Below the pieces are notes generated by a model. It had not been told where the DNA came from and made no database searches. It saw nothing but the letters and a program-made list of their open reading frames with translations. From contig JANTQA010000036.1 in the NCBI GenBank assembly GCA_027625915.1, positions 9,507,001-9,571,000 of the forward strand: a DNA stretch of 64,000 nt. Reading direction: 5' to 3'. Shown piece after piece: positions 10,894 to 21,500 of this stretch (position 1 is its first letter; every line of letters starts with the position of its first letter). The stretch comes from Anaeramoeba flamelloides. Lineage: Eukaryota > Metamonada > Anaeramoebidae. The position numbers were made by a program, and so were the translations under genes.

Positions 10894-11534
10894 AACCGCC
10901 TTTTTTAAAATAAACTGTACAACAAAATAATAATTGAAATAAAAAAAAAAACAAATAATCATTTTAAAAAAGTGAATACAAAAAGGGATTTAAAATAGTT
11001 TTTTGTGGGGCTGGTCTATTTCATTATTTAAACTCTTTCCTTTATGCTTTTGAAAACATTTTTTTCCTTCACTATTTTAAAATTACTTTACTGATACAAT
11101 ATAATTAATATATTTTTTTTCCAAATAATTAAATTTTTTTTTTTTTATATTTTGTCTTGTATATTTTCATTAGTTTCTGACTTGTTCAATTTATCAAAAT
11201 TAATTTGGATTCGAAATCTTTCAAAATTGTACTTTAATTTAAATAGATGATCAATAATCACTGTTCATACTGTGATTTTCCATTTAATAAATGAAAATTT
11301 TTATTTCAAGTTCCCAAATAATTTTGACAAATTATTAGTCAAACAAGCAAAAAGATCTTCACAGAATCAAATAGAAATAATGTTTTTAAGAAATTAAATT
11401 TAACTTTCTTCTTGAACTTTGAAACAAAATGTCTATTTCTACAATTTAATTTAAATAATAGTATAAAAATTTTGAACAATTTATCAACTTCTCCAAAGAG
11501 TTTTTTGTAATTTTGAAAGATTCCAATACTATCT

Positions 11535-11569
11535 TATATATATATATATATATTTAGGGGGGGGAGGGG
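11535..11569 (+). repeat. TA microsatellite next to a G-rich tract
   Basis: About 19 bases of alternating TA are followed six bases later by eight G, an A and four G (11,557-11,569). G runs of this length are rare in this AT-rich window. Confidence 0.75.
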
Positions 11570-11754
11570 ATAAAAAAAAAGTCTTTTATACATGTACAAA
11601 AACAAACTTTAAATAATTAAATTATTAGGTTTATTTAATGAAGAGATTATGTAAATGAATAAACTTTATATAAAAATATACTATAATTTTTCTGTGTGGT
11701 TTTTTTAAACAATAGTAAAGATTATTAAATCCAATGGAATTTAATACTCTACTT

Positions 11755-12330
11755 TTATTTAAACCCCAATTCAAAATATTTAAAACACCAAAATTCAATT
11801 TTTGAAAAAAAAAATAATATTTAATCAATTCTTAAAGAAATATCAAATTAGAATAAGACAATAATTTAAATATTAACACTTTTTTATAAATTCCAATACT
11901 CAGAAAACAAAAAAATAAATAAATATCAATACTTATAAATCAAGAGTGCGTTAAAAATTTTGGAGAGAGAGCATAAAACAAAAAAAATACAAAAAAACTT
12001 TGTTCAAATTCTATTGGGGGTTAGGAATATTGATCAATCAAATGGTTAGATATCATTAACTAATTTTATCCATACTATTCTATTTTGAACAACTCAGCTT
12101 TATTATAATATTAACCATTGAAAAAAAAAATTGATCTACCGAAATAAGTTTACGTAATTCAAAAAATGAAATGAAAACAAAACCTAAAAAAGATGAAAAA
12201 ATAATTTTTATATTTTTCAAAAATCAAAATTATTTCGAATTAGAACGAAATTGAATTATTGTGATTATTTGGTGCGTTTTAACTATGTGTAATTTTTTGA
12301 ATTTTAGTTTATATTTGGGTTTTGAAATTA
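11755..12330 (+). repeat. Dispersed repeat family B, copy 1 (most diverged)
   Basis: It starts TTTAAACCCCAATTCAAAAT and contains a CAATACTTATAAATCAAG segment, an AAATGGTTAGATATCATTAACT stretch and a CGAATTAGAACGAAATTGAA stretch, in the same order as the copies at 29,283, 39,290 (inverted) and 44,176. It pairs best with the inverted copy at 39.3-39.8 kb. The strand sign is arbitrary (orientation of AAACCCCA at the left). Confidence 0.6.
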
Positions 12331-13157
12331 AACAAACTATTACTGTATCTGGGAGGAACGTGGATCAAAAAGTATAGTTTTACTCATGAATGTAAAAAAT
12401 TATTTAATTAATTAATGAACAATATATTTTTACAATTATACAAAGAATTAATATTTTGATCTATTCATTTTTTAATTTGTATTTTGGTATATGAAAAGGG
12501 TGAATTAACATAATCAATAAATTATTAATTTGAGTTTATTTTTGAAAATCCAAAATTAACTTTTTTTCAAGATAAAATGGGGAAAAGTAACCTATTAGTT
12601 TTATAAATAATTTTGATCATTCCCGAAAATGGTATAAAAATATTGTTTATTTTATTGAGGAAAGTATATATTTTGATACAAAATTTATTGTTTTGTATTA
12701 ATTTTATTAGTATTAATATTTAAATTATATATAAATAAATTTAATAAATATGTATTTGAATAAATAATTATATATTTGATTGATCTTTAGCAATAATTTA
12801 TCAAGTAAATATAGATTTATATTCTATAAATTATGTTAATTGAGAATGTTTGCAAAGGAATGTTTTCTGGTTTTCAAACAATCAGAAAGAAAAATTACTT
12901 CAATAAATTCTTTGGTGATATTAAAAAGAATCATTATAAAAGTTTAAATTATTTTTGTCATGAAAAAATTGATTCTGAATTTTTAAGAGAAAGTTGCCTT
13001 ATTACCAAAAAAAATATTTATAAAATTTTATTTATAAAGGTTAAAATACATTTTTAAATTAAAACACAATCTCTGTGTAAAGTTTGTAAATGTATATTTA
13101 ATTTCAAAGAATTGAATATTTATTCCTTAAAAAACATAAATTTCTTAATTTTTTAAT

Positions 13158-13162
<5 letters not shown>

Positions 13163-13209
<47 letters not shown>
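13163..13209. repeat. TA dinucleotide microsatellite
   Basis: About 23 uninterrupted TA units, followed by TGTATG and another short TA run. Confidence 0.95.
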
Positions 13210-13217
<8 letters not shown>

Positions 13218-13444
13218 ATATATATTTACCTGAAATAATTTGTTTAAATAAGAAAAAAAATTGTTGTATGTTTTTTTTTTATTTCAAGAAAAACTTTTTC
13301 TGGTTGTATAAAATTGATATAAATGGCAAAAAGTAGAGGAAAAATATTTTATAGTTTTTGAAATAAAATCAATTGATATTTTTTTTTTATATTCTATTAA
13401 AAATTATAAAAAAATATTGTCCAACCTTTTTTTATTGAAAAATA

Positions 13445-13949
13445 GTAAAGTGGTGAAAAAAATACTGTATATTAAAAAAATCTCTGACTAGATTTTTAAA
13501 AGTAAATATTAGGAGAAATGTCTTATGATTTCTTTTATTTAAAACCAAATCTTGTTTTTATGAAGAATTGTATAAAAGTATAACTCACCAACTAATTAGA
13601 ATACTGATTAATGAAATTATACTTTGTCTAAAAACTACTCAATCAATCAAAAAAACAAGAATAAAAAGTATCATAATCCAAACCCGAAGCAAACTTCTAG
13701 AAAACCCAATTTTTTTCAAAAAAATAAGTAGATATATTTATGTTATCGTATAATTCCCGGGGTATTCTAGAGATACCCTACTTTAATCAACTTTAATTTG
13801 GTTTATTACTAGTTCCATAAAACAGTTGGTTATTAATAAAAAGGATTTGATTGAAAATAAAAGAAATTATACAACAATTTTCCTAATATTCACTTTTAAA
13901 AATCTAGTCAGAGATTTCTTTCAGGTCCAGTATTTTTTTCCCACTTTAC
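13445..13949. mobile_element. Family A MITE, copy 1, with ~95 bp terminal inverted repeats
   Basis: The left arm begins GTAAAGTGGTGAAAAAAATA. The right arm read in reverse begins GTAAAGTGGGAAAAAAATA. Both continue through ATCTCTGACTAGATTTTTAA and then an AATATTAGGA block, and finish at TTTCTTTTATTT. The arms agree at about 85-90% over about 95 bases, so the copy is comparatively young. The interior (about 300 bp) has no lasting open frame. It is homologous to 38,299-38,806 and, more distantly, 51,911-52,369. No clear target duplication could be fixed because similarity of the arms fades gradually. Confidence 0.75.
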
Positions 13950-14708
13950 AAAAATTCACATTAGTTAATCCTATATTACATATTTTTATATTATTTTTAA
14001 AATTAATAACAAGTCTAAAAATGGGATTTGTTATTAAAATTCGTATATAGGGCAAAAATCTAATTAAAAAACATTTAAGCATGTTTGATTTTACAAATTA
14101 GGAAGATCAATTGAAAAATTTTATATAAGTGAATTTTCTTGAGATTTTTATAGTTTTCCAAGTCCCTTTTGGTGTGAAATTAGATTTTATTTGAAACAAA
14201 AATGGGTTTTAAGCCAGTTTTTCTGAATTCTTGGTTTCAGATATACCGAATGATCAGAGAAAAATAAGTAAAATATATAATTCAAAAGTTTCCTTTCTCT
14301 ATCAAATTAAAAAAAGAAACGACTCCAAAAACATATAAAAACTTATTTAAAAATAAAAAATGTGCTTTTTTTTTCTTTTAACAATTAAACTATTTTTCTG
14401 CCTAATATTATATCTAAGTTTAAATCAATTTTGATGGTTAAATCTGTTATATTTTCAGAAAAAATGTAAACTGTATAATTTTTTTTCAATTTTTTTCGAA
14501 TTTTTTCATTTTATTTTTTTTTTAAATTTTATCTTTCAAGAGTCTAGTCATTTATTGTGGTTTTGCTCCATACTCAGGGGTTTACTTGAAAACAATATGT
14601 GACGTTGTGGAATAGCTCTTCTTTAGGTTGACAAAATTCATATAACACAAAAAAAAATTATCGATAATCCTTGACAATAAAAGTAAACGACTAAAAAATA
14701 AAGTTGAA

Positions 14709-17051
14709 GGGACTAGTAACTCTTATTTATTTTTAATCACTAAAAGTAATAGAGTAATTATTTACACAAGAGTACAATTAAACTCGATATGCAAATTCAT
14801 TTATTAACTTTAGATAAATGAGTTATCATTTTTAAAAAGAATTCATTTTCCCAATGAGATTTTTAGTCAAAATATCTGGATCCTTTTTTGTTGTATTTTT
14901 GGATCATAATCAAAATTGAAAAATTTGCCAAAAAAATAATTTATTTTGAAGAAATCTCACTTCTAGTAATTTCTGAGAGTATATAGGAATAATTAATTTT
15001 GAGTTTTTAAACTTATTTTAAAAATACAATAAAAATAAATCAAATATTGAATCCTTGAAGATCTAAAAAAATTGATATTCTATTTTATTCGCCAATATTT
15101 ATTAAACTTCTTGAAATTTAAGAGTTTGGACAATATTCTTTTTCAAATATTAAGAGTATAAACAAGGAACTGTTTGTATTAAAATCGGTTATCAGATAAT
15201 ATCTAGTATTTTTTTTTTACTAAATTACTTTATTTGAATTCGTTTCATTTGTTTGAAAATATTTAAAAAAATTTGAGATAATTCTAAACACTGTTGATAC
15301 ATTTAGTTTTTGTACTGTTAATAATTCACTGAATGAATTAATATTCTGTATTTAATTATTAATTCTAAATAATCAAAATAAAAAGTATTTATTTCGATTA
15401 TAAGTTGAATTTTCCAGGTTTTAAAAAAGTATTTTGGGAGAATTTTTAATTTCTTTGTTTGGTTTCTTTTTATCAGATTTTTTATTTCAATAAATTGAAA
15501 AAATTGATTTGAATTCTTCTTTAAATCAAAAAAAATAGATATTTTTTCAAGTTTAAAAAAATTATTGTAATTTTTTAAAAATTAAGTAAATTTTTTAAAA
15601 TGCGTTATTTTAAAATTTGGTGATTTTATTTTTAAGGGGTCAGTCTTCATTTACAATAAGGTAAATTTTTAAAATATGTTATTACTGGTATTCTCTACTT
15701 AAAAATGTTGTATAAAATCAGTGTCAAAAAATTCTGATCAGCTAAGAAAGTCCTAAAAGAAAATTAGTTTAGTGAGGTAAATTGTTTTTTTCCATTTTTT
15801 CTGTAAAAGAAAACTATTTTATCCATTTTATTATTCACATTATAACAAGTTTTTACCTCTTTTATTGTCATTTGGTGATTATTATAATATGACAAGTCTT
15901 TGTTACCAGCAATATTAATAAAATGTTTATTTTTCTTTTTTGAGATTAAACTTTTGGTTAACCAAAAAATTGATATATTCGACTGATTAAAAAATAATAA
16001 TATTTTTTTAAGAATAATAGTTATAATAATTAAATTTTTAAAGTCATATAAAAATTTTACTCATAAATTTTGTTTTTGTTATAAGATGAAATTTGATTTT
16101 TCAAAATAAGATTTTTGTGAAGATATTTGGGAATTAGTTAATTTTATCCTCAAAATTCAAAATCATTTTTTTTTGTGACAAAAATGAATTAAATTATTAT
16201 AAGAATTCTTGTGTAAAACACCAAAAAATTTGTTAAAAAAATTTTTCAAAATTCGAAATTTTTTACAATTTTTTTTCTTTTTTTGAAAACCAGAAAACAA
16301 CTTTTTTAAAACTTTGAAGAAAATTTTTTTTTGCGTAATATATCACAATTTAATTGATAAAGTTTAGTTAGGCTTCTACGAAATATTCATTTATTGAACC
16401 ACCTTTACTTCATTTAGTTTTATTGGCTGAGATTTGAATTGAAATATTAATCAAAGTAAATAAAAAAAACAAATAAAAAATTTGCTTTCAAAATCAAGAC
16501 TGAACAACATAAAACGAAAAATATGTTTTCCCATTTTCAAGAATTAACTTGTTTCTTAAACAAAATAATAGGCTACTTTTCACGTTTTATATTGGAAAAA
16601 TGCAAATTTTGAATTTCAAAAAAGAGAGTTAAATTAATAAATTGTTTATATGAGCTAACTCATCCATTTCATAAGTCGAAACACAGAATACAAAAACAAA
16701 GTTTTTGAAGATCTTGACATGATTTCATTTTATTTTCAAAAATGACTACTCCCAAAAATTGGATTTTTGTACACTTCCTTTACAGATATTTTGGATTTCA
16801 ATCTTCTTTCAAAATGAATAATTTTTATTTAAATAATTCAGAAATATGTTGAATTTTAAACTTTTTAAAAATAAGAAATACAGCACAAACTTTGAAAAAA
16901 AATAATTCATTTCGGAAAATAACTTTGAAAATAAGTTTAATTTTGTTGTAATCATATTTTAACTTTGGTTTTTTCAATTTCGTGATGCAGTAATATTTTT
17001 TTGAGTTTGCTATTAAATTTACTTGAAGTTTTTTTTTAGTTTAAAAGTCCC
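14709..17051 (+). mobile_element. Probable decayed TTAA element (family C), copy 1, ~2.3 kb
   Basis: The left end GGGACTAGT matches the MITE at 4350. The right end AGTCCC is followed by TTAA (17,052-17,055), while the left flank reads TGAA, one change from TTAA. Internal sequence at about 14,950-15,660 and 16,770-17,055 aligns in order with 40,640-41,516, including an ATAATATCTAGTATTTTTTT stretch. Relative to that copy this one has about 1.1 kb extra (about 15,660-16,770). The size is near that of full piggyBac elements, but no transposase frame was recognised. The ends match over only about six bases, so the outer limits are provisional. Confidence 0.45.
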
Positions 17052-17310
17052 TTAAAAGAGTTCTCAATTTCAAAGAATAACAATTTAAAAAAACAATTAC
17101 TTCTGTCTCATTTTCTAATTCCAAATGGTTAAATTGCTTAATTTGAAAGAGAATTTTTACTTTAAGTGTGCAATCAATTTAATTAGATTTAATCTGATGT
17201 GTGGTTATTTTGTAACCCTCTAAAAATGACCAAGTAAGGAATATGTAATATTCTTGAGATAAAAATAACCCAAATAAAAAAAAAAAAAAAAAAAAAAAAA
17301 TCACAGAGAT

Positions 17311-17424
17311 CTAAAAAAGTGCTAAAGAGGGACACTTCAAAACTGACATAGTTAGTTTTCAAAATTGTAATTTACAAGCATTCTAATTGCCAATTGAGTG
17401 TCGCTCTTTGGCACTTTTTTCTAT
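17311..17424. repeat. Short hairpin-forming inverted repeat
   Basis: The left arm (17,311-17,337) includes AAAAAAGTGCTAAAGAGG, then GACACTT. The right arm (17,396-17,424) reverse-complements to AAAAAAGTGCCAAAGAGC, then GACACTC. The loop is about 58 bases. It is preceded by a run of 23 A. It may be a small foldback element or a transcript hairpin; the sequence does not decide. Confidence 0.6.
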
Positions 17425-18576
17425 AAATGTCCATGTCTTTGGTTGTTGATTTTTGGAGATCTATTATACCTTAAAGGTTGGTTGGTTTTTTTTTTATGTT
17501 AAGTCCACTAAATAAAATTACTAAAAAGTTTTTTTCCATTTCAAAAAAAAAATTTCACTGTATTGACTTGACCCTTAAGATTAAAAAAATTCTCAAAATG
17601 GAACTCTATTTTTTGAGATAAATTTTCTAATTTGATCTTTATTTTTTCGAATTTCTTTTTTAATATTAGAACTTTCAATCAATAAAATATTTGTTAATCA
17701 GTTTATTGTCTGTTTCTTTGATCTTTTTATTAGTGTGTAAGTATTCTAGAAAAAAGAAACCTACTTTTTAATTATTCAGCACGAATTGAACTTTTCTGGA
17801 CATGTTATTTTGAGAAAAGTGCCTTTTGACCATTAAAAGGATTTTTTAATTTTTTTTCTAATGTGTAATAGTACCTTTTTGTTAGGGTGTTTTCTTTGAT
17901 TGATCAATTATTAAAAATTTATTGAATAATTTGAGTCTTGTTAAATCTCAGAAAGTACTAATTATATCAAGAACTAAAGTGTTTTTGTTGAAGTGGTTTG
18001 TTTGGAATTCATTATAACAAATGTTTCTTTCTATCTTTTTTGTTTAGTATTTTCCGAGGTTTTGCTTTCTATTTCTGAAAGGATCGCAATTAAAAACGTG
18101 TTGTTAACTTGTTTTTTCCTGTTTCACTTTTTTTTACCTTTAGTCACCTTTATAAAACTATACCCGATAAACTTGGGTTTTGGTGTTCGATTTGAAGAAA
18201 CATTTGGTCTTGATTTCCCAAAAAAGAAAACAAATTCTTTTTTACACTTTGTATAAAAAAAATCAATTAAAGAAGTGACTTTGTCTTGTTTTTTTAAAAC
18301 TGTTATATCAATTCAAGTCAACTATGAAGCTGAAAATTTTTCATTTTTTTTTTTTGATTCAATATTTATTGTTTCTTTTTTTTCATTTGAAAAAATCAAA
18401 AGTAAGATATACACCTTATCACTCTAAGTTTATTTGAGTTTATTTTAAAGAATTTCCTTTTTTTTAAAAGTTTTTTCCCCTTTCTTTTCTTAAAAATTTA
18501 TTTGCAAAAAAAAAAACAAAAACAAAAAAACAAATAAAAAAAAAAACAAAAAACAATAAACAAAAAACCGAAAAGA

Positions 18577-21500
18577 ATGTCTTATGATTGGGAACAATCC
18601 TCAAAAAGAATAGGAATTGATGATTTAACTTTGCTAACAAAAGTTAATGAAGGCCAAATTGTTGAAAATTTAAAAAAGCGTCTTCAGGGATCCATTATTT
18701 ATACTTATATCGGCTTTGTACTGGTTGCGGTGAATCCCTACCGATTAATTAAGGGTATGTATGGCCCAGAGCAAATTAAAAGATATCGGGGTAAATACTC
18801 TCACGAATTGCCTCCTCATGTTTACTCATTGGCAGATCGAATGTATCGTGATTTGACAACCAAAAGAGAAAGCCAAGCAGTCATTATCACGTAAAGTTTT
18901 TAAAGCCTTCTCTTTTTTCCTTTTTCCCATTTGACCTTTTCCCTATTCTATTTTCCTTTTTTCTTTTGTATTTTTTGGGATTTCAGCAAAAATCAAAAAA
19001 AAAAAAAAAAAAGTTTCGTGTTTCTGTTGTTTTGTCTAAATTTTTAACAAAAAATTTCTTTATATTTTTAATTTTTTTACAAATAAATAAATACAATAAA
19101 ATGAATGAAATAGTGGAGAGTCTGGTGCTGGTAAAACAGAAACTGCCAAATTGATTATGCAATACATCTCGAGTGTCTCCGGTGGCGGAAGCTCACAAAT
19201 TGAACATGTAAAAAAGGTAGTTTTAGAAAGTAATCAAGTTTTGGAATCATTTGGAAATGCTACAACATTACAAAACAACAATTCTTCTCGATTTGTAAAT
19301 GATTTTTGTTTTTGTTTTTGATTTTTTAAAAAAATAATCTTTTTTGATTTTTTTTTTTTTTTTTCTTTCTCTTTTGAAGAAATGTGTTAAAAATTCAAAT
19401 TAAGTATTTTGAATAATTTTTTTCAATTTGATCTTTAAATTTTCGAAAAGGGAAAATACATGACAATCCAATTTGATGAGTTTGGTGCACCAAGTGGTGG
19501 AAGAGTTAGAAACTATTTATTGGAAAAATCTAGAGTTGTCTATCAGCAACAAGGTGAAAGAAACTTTCACATCTTTTACCAATTAACAATGGGTGCTTCT
19601 AATGAAGAAAAAGGTAAATGTTCAAAAACAATTTACTCTCCAATTTTTTTTTTTTTTTTTTTCTCTTCTCATTTGTTTCATTCCATTTAATTTTAAAAAA
19701 AATTTTTGAATTTTAAAATTGGTAGATATAAAACCATTTGCTCAATTTGTTTTTAAACTTGGGCTTATAAATTTTAATTCAAATTAAATTTACTTTTGAA
19801 TGAGATCTAAAAGAAAAGAAAACAAAAGATAAGAAAAAAAAAATCACTCAACAAAAATTTCGAATTTCTTTTGAATACAATCTTTTAATAACAACCAAAA
19901 AAAAAAAAACATATTTTGAACAGAATATTATGGACTTGACGCCCCAGAAAATTTCAATTATATGAACCAAGGTGGGAAATATGTAACTGATGGTATGGAC
20001 GAAGTTGAAGAATATACAAAAACAAAAGAAGCTATGAAAAGTATTGGTATGACTGAAGAGGAATCAACAAATCTCTTCAGGACTGTAGCAATTATCCTCC
20101 ATTTAGGTAATATTGATTTTTATGAAGACGAGCAAGGAAACGCTGCAATTACCGATGAATCACAAGTTGATTGGACTGCAAGCTTAATTGGCGTTGAATC
20201 TCAAACTTTAAGTTATGCACTAACCTTCCGTACGATTCACACTGGTGGTATTGGAAGACAGGGTGAAGTTATTAATGTTAACCAAGATGTGAATGGAGTA
20301 AATGATCCTTGTTTTTTAATTGATTGTTTTTCTTTTTTTTTTTTTATTTAATTTTTTTTCAAAATATTAAGGACTTCTTATATTACATGTCCAGTAAATC
20401 TTATTTTTATGACTCGTAACATATTTGTTGTCTTTAAGTCAAGTTGAGTCATGTGATCGTGTTGGAATTGAAAATTGATATTTTTTTTTCCAAAATTTTG
20501 TCATTTTGATAAATACTTTTTCTCACTTCCAAAATCCGAAATTTACATTAAAAAGATTCGAAAATCAACATTTCATTGTACCTTGGTTCTATTCAAATTA
20601 TTTTCAATCACCATAAAGTTTGCTTGTCGTGTACTAATGAACTTGAAAATCATTTAGATAGATCTATGTATCAAAAAAAAAAAATCGATTTTAAATTTGC
20701 CTTGTTTTGTTTGGAAATTTCAGAAAAAGTTTTTTGATAACAACAAATGAATGTTTTCATTCAAACCCTCAAAAATCCGAAAATTTTGCAATATTTTACC
20801 CTTTCCTTAAATGGAATTCTTTTAAATCATTTTTTATTGGTTAAGGTATTGTATTTCAATCCGGAAAGAATCATAAAATATGAATAGTACTTGAGGTTAT
20901 TTTAAACAAGTGCGACAAATAGGTTTATAATAAAGTATCCCAAAAAAGAGTATATTGAATTTTTTTTTTTTTGGTTGTTTTATATATACTTTTTAAAACC
21001 TTTTCGATAACACTTTTTTAAAAATAACTCTATTTAATTAAAAAATTAAATAATTTCTATTCAAACCAAAAACTTTCTAAAAACTTCACATCTTTGCAAA
21101 ATGTCTTAAATTTCTCAAAATTAATTTACTAAATCTCTAAGTGCTCTAGATTGTGTGATCGTAAAAAATTTGGCGCAAAAATGTAAAAAAATTGACTGAC
21201 TAATAACAATAAAAAAAAAAAAAAAAATATTCATTTTCATAAATAGTACGACAAAAAAAATCTTCCGAAATATCTTTCAAATAGACAAAAAACTTCAACC
21301 AGAACATATTTTCCATACTATGTTTAAAAAATCTTATTTTGTCATTCGTTTTTCAAAAACTACTTTAATTCCAAACAGTTTCTTATATTAAACAAACACT
21401 TGACTTAACATTAAAATCTTTTTTTTTTTAATGTAATTCTAAATAAATAAAAATAATCATGAAAAAAAAAAAAAAAAAAAACCCAAAAAATTTTTAATAA

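Larger units (their letters stand above)
10743..18576. other. 7.8 kb gene-poor AT-rich region with repeat cluster 1
   Basis: No gene is supported between the SIKE-like gene and myosin. Recognisable contents are a small repeat (10,816-10,893), a TA run with an adjacent G-rich tract (11,535-11,569), a dispersed 'family B' copy (about 11,755-12,330), a TA microsatellite (13,163-13,209), a MITE with long inverted ends (13,445-13,949), a probable TTAA element (about 14,709-17,051) and a hairpin (17,311-17,424). The rest is runs of A and T with no signal I can interpret. Confidence 0.55.

Noticed and set aside
12833-13057. 74-residue open frame with mixed composition
   Set aside because: It looks slightly more protein-like than random, but there are no splice-consistent neighbours, no recognised family and no second copy. 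Not strong enough to call.
13163-13209. TA run as a telomere or centromere signal
   Set aside because: A simple dinucleotide microsatellite flanked by ordinary sequence; no telomere-like unit or satellite array was seen.
17993-18256. 87-residue frame just upstream of myosin
   Set aside because: Hydrophobic and Phe-rich as expected from T-rich DNA; no homology recognised and no role as an upstream myosin exon, since the motor starts properly at 18,577.
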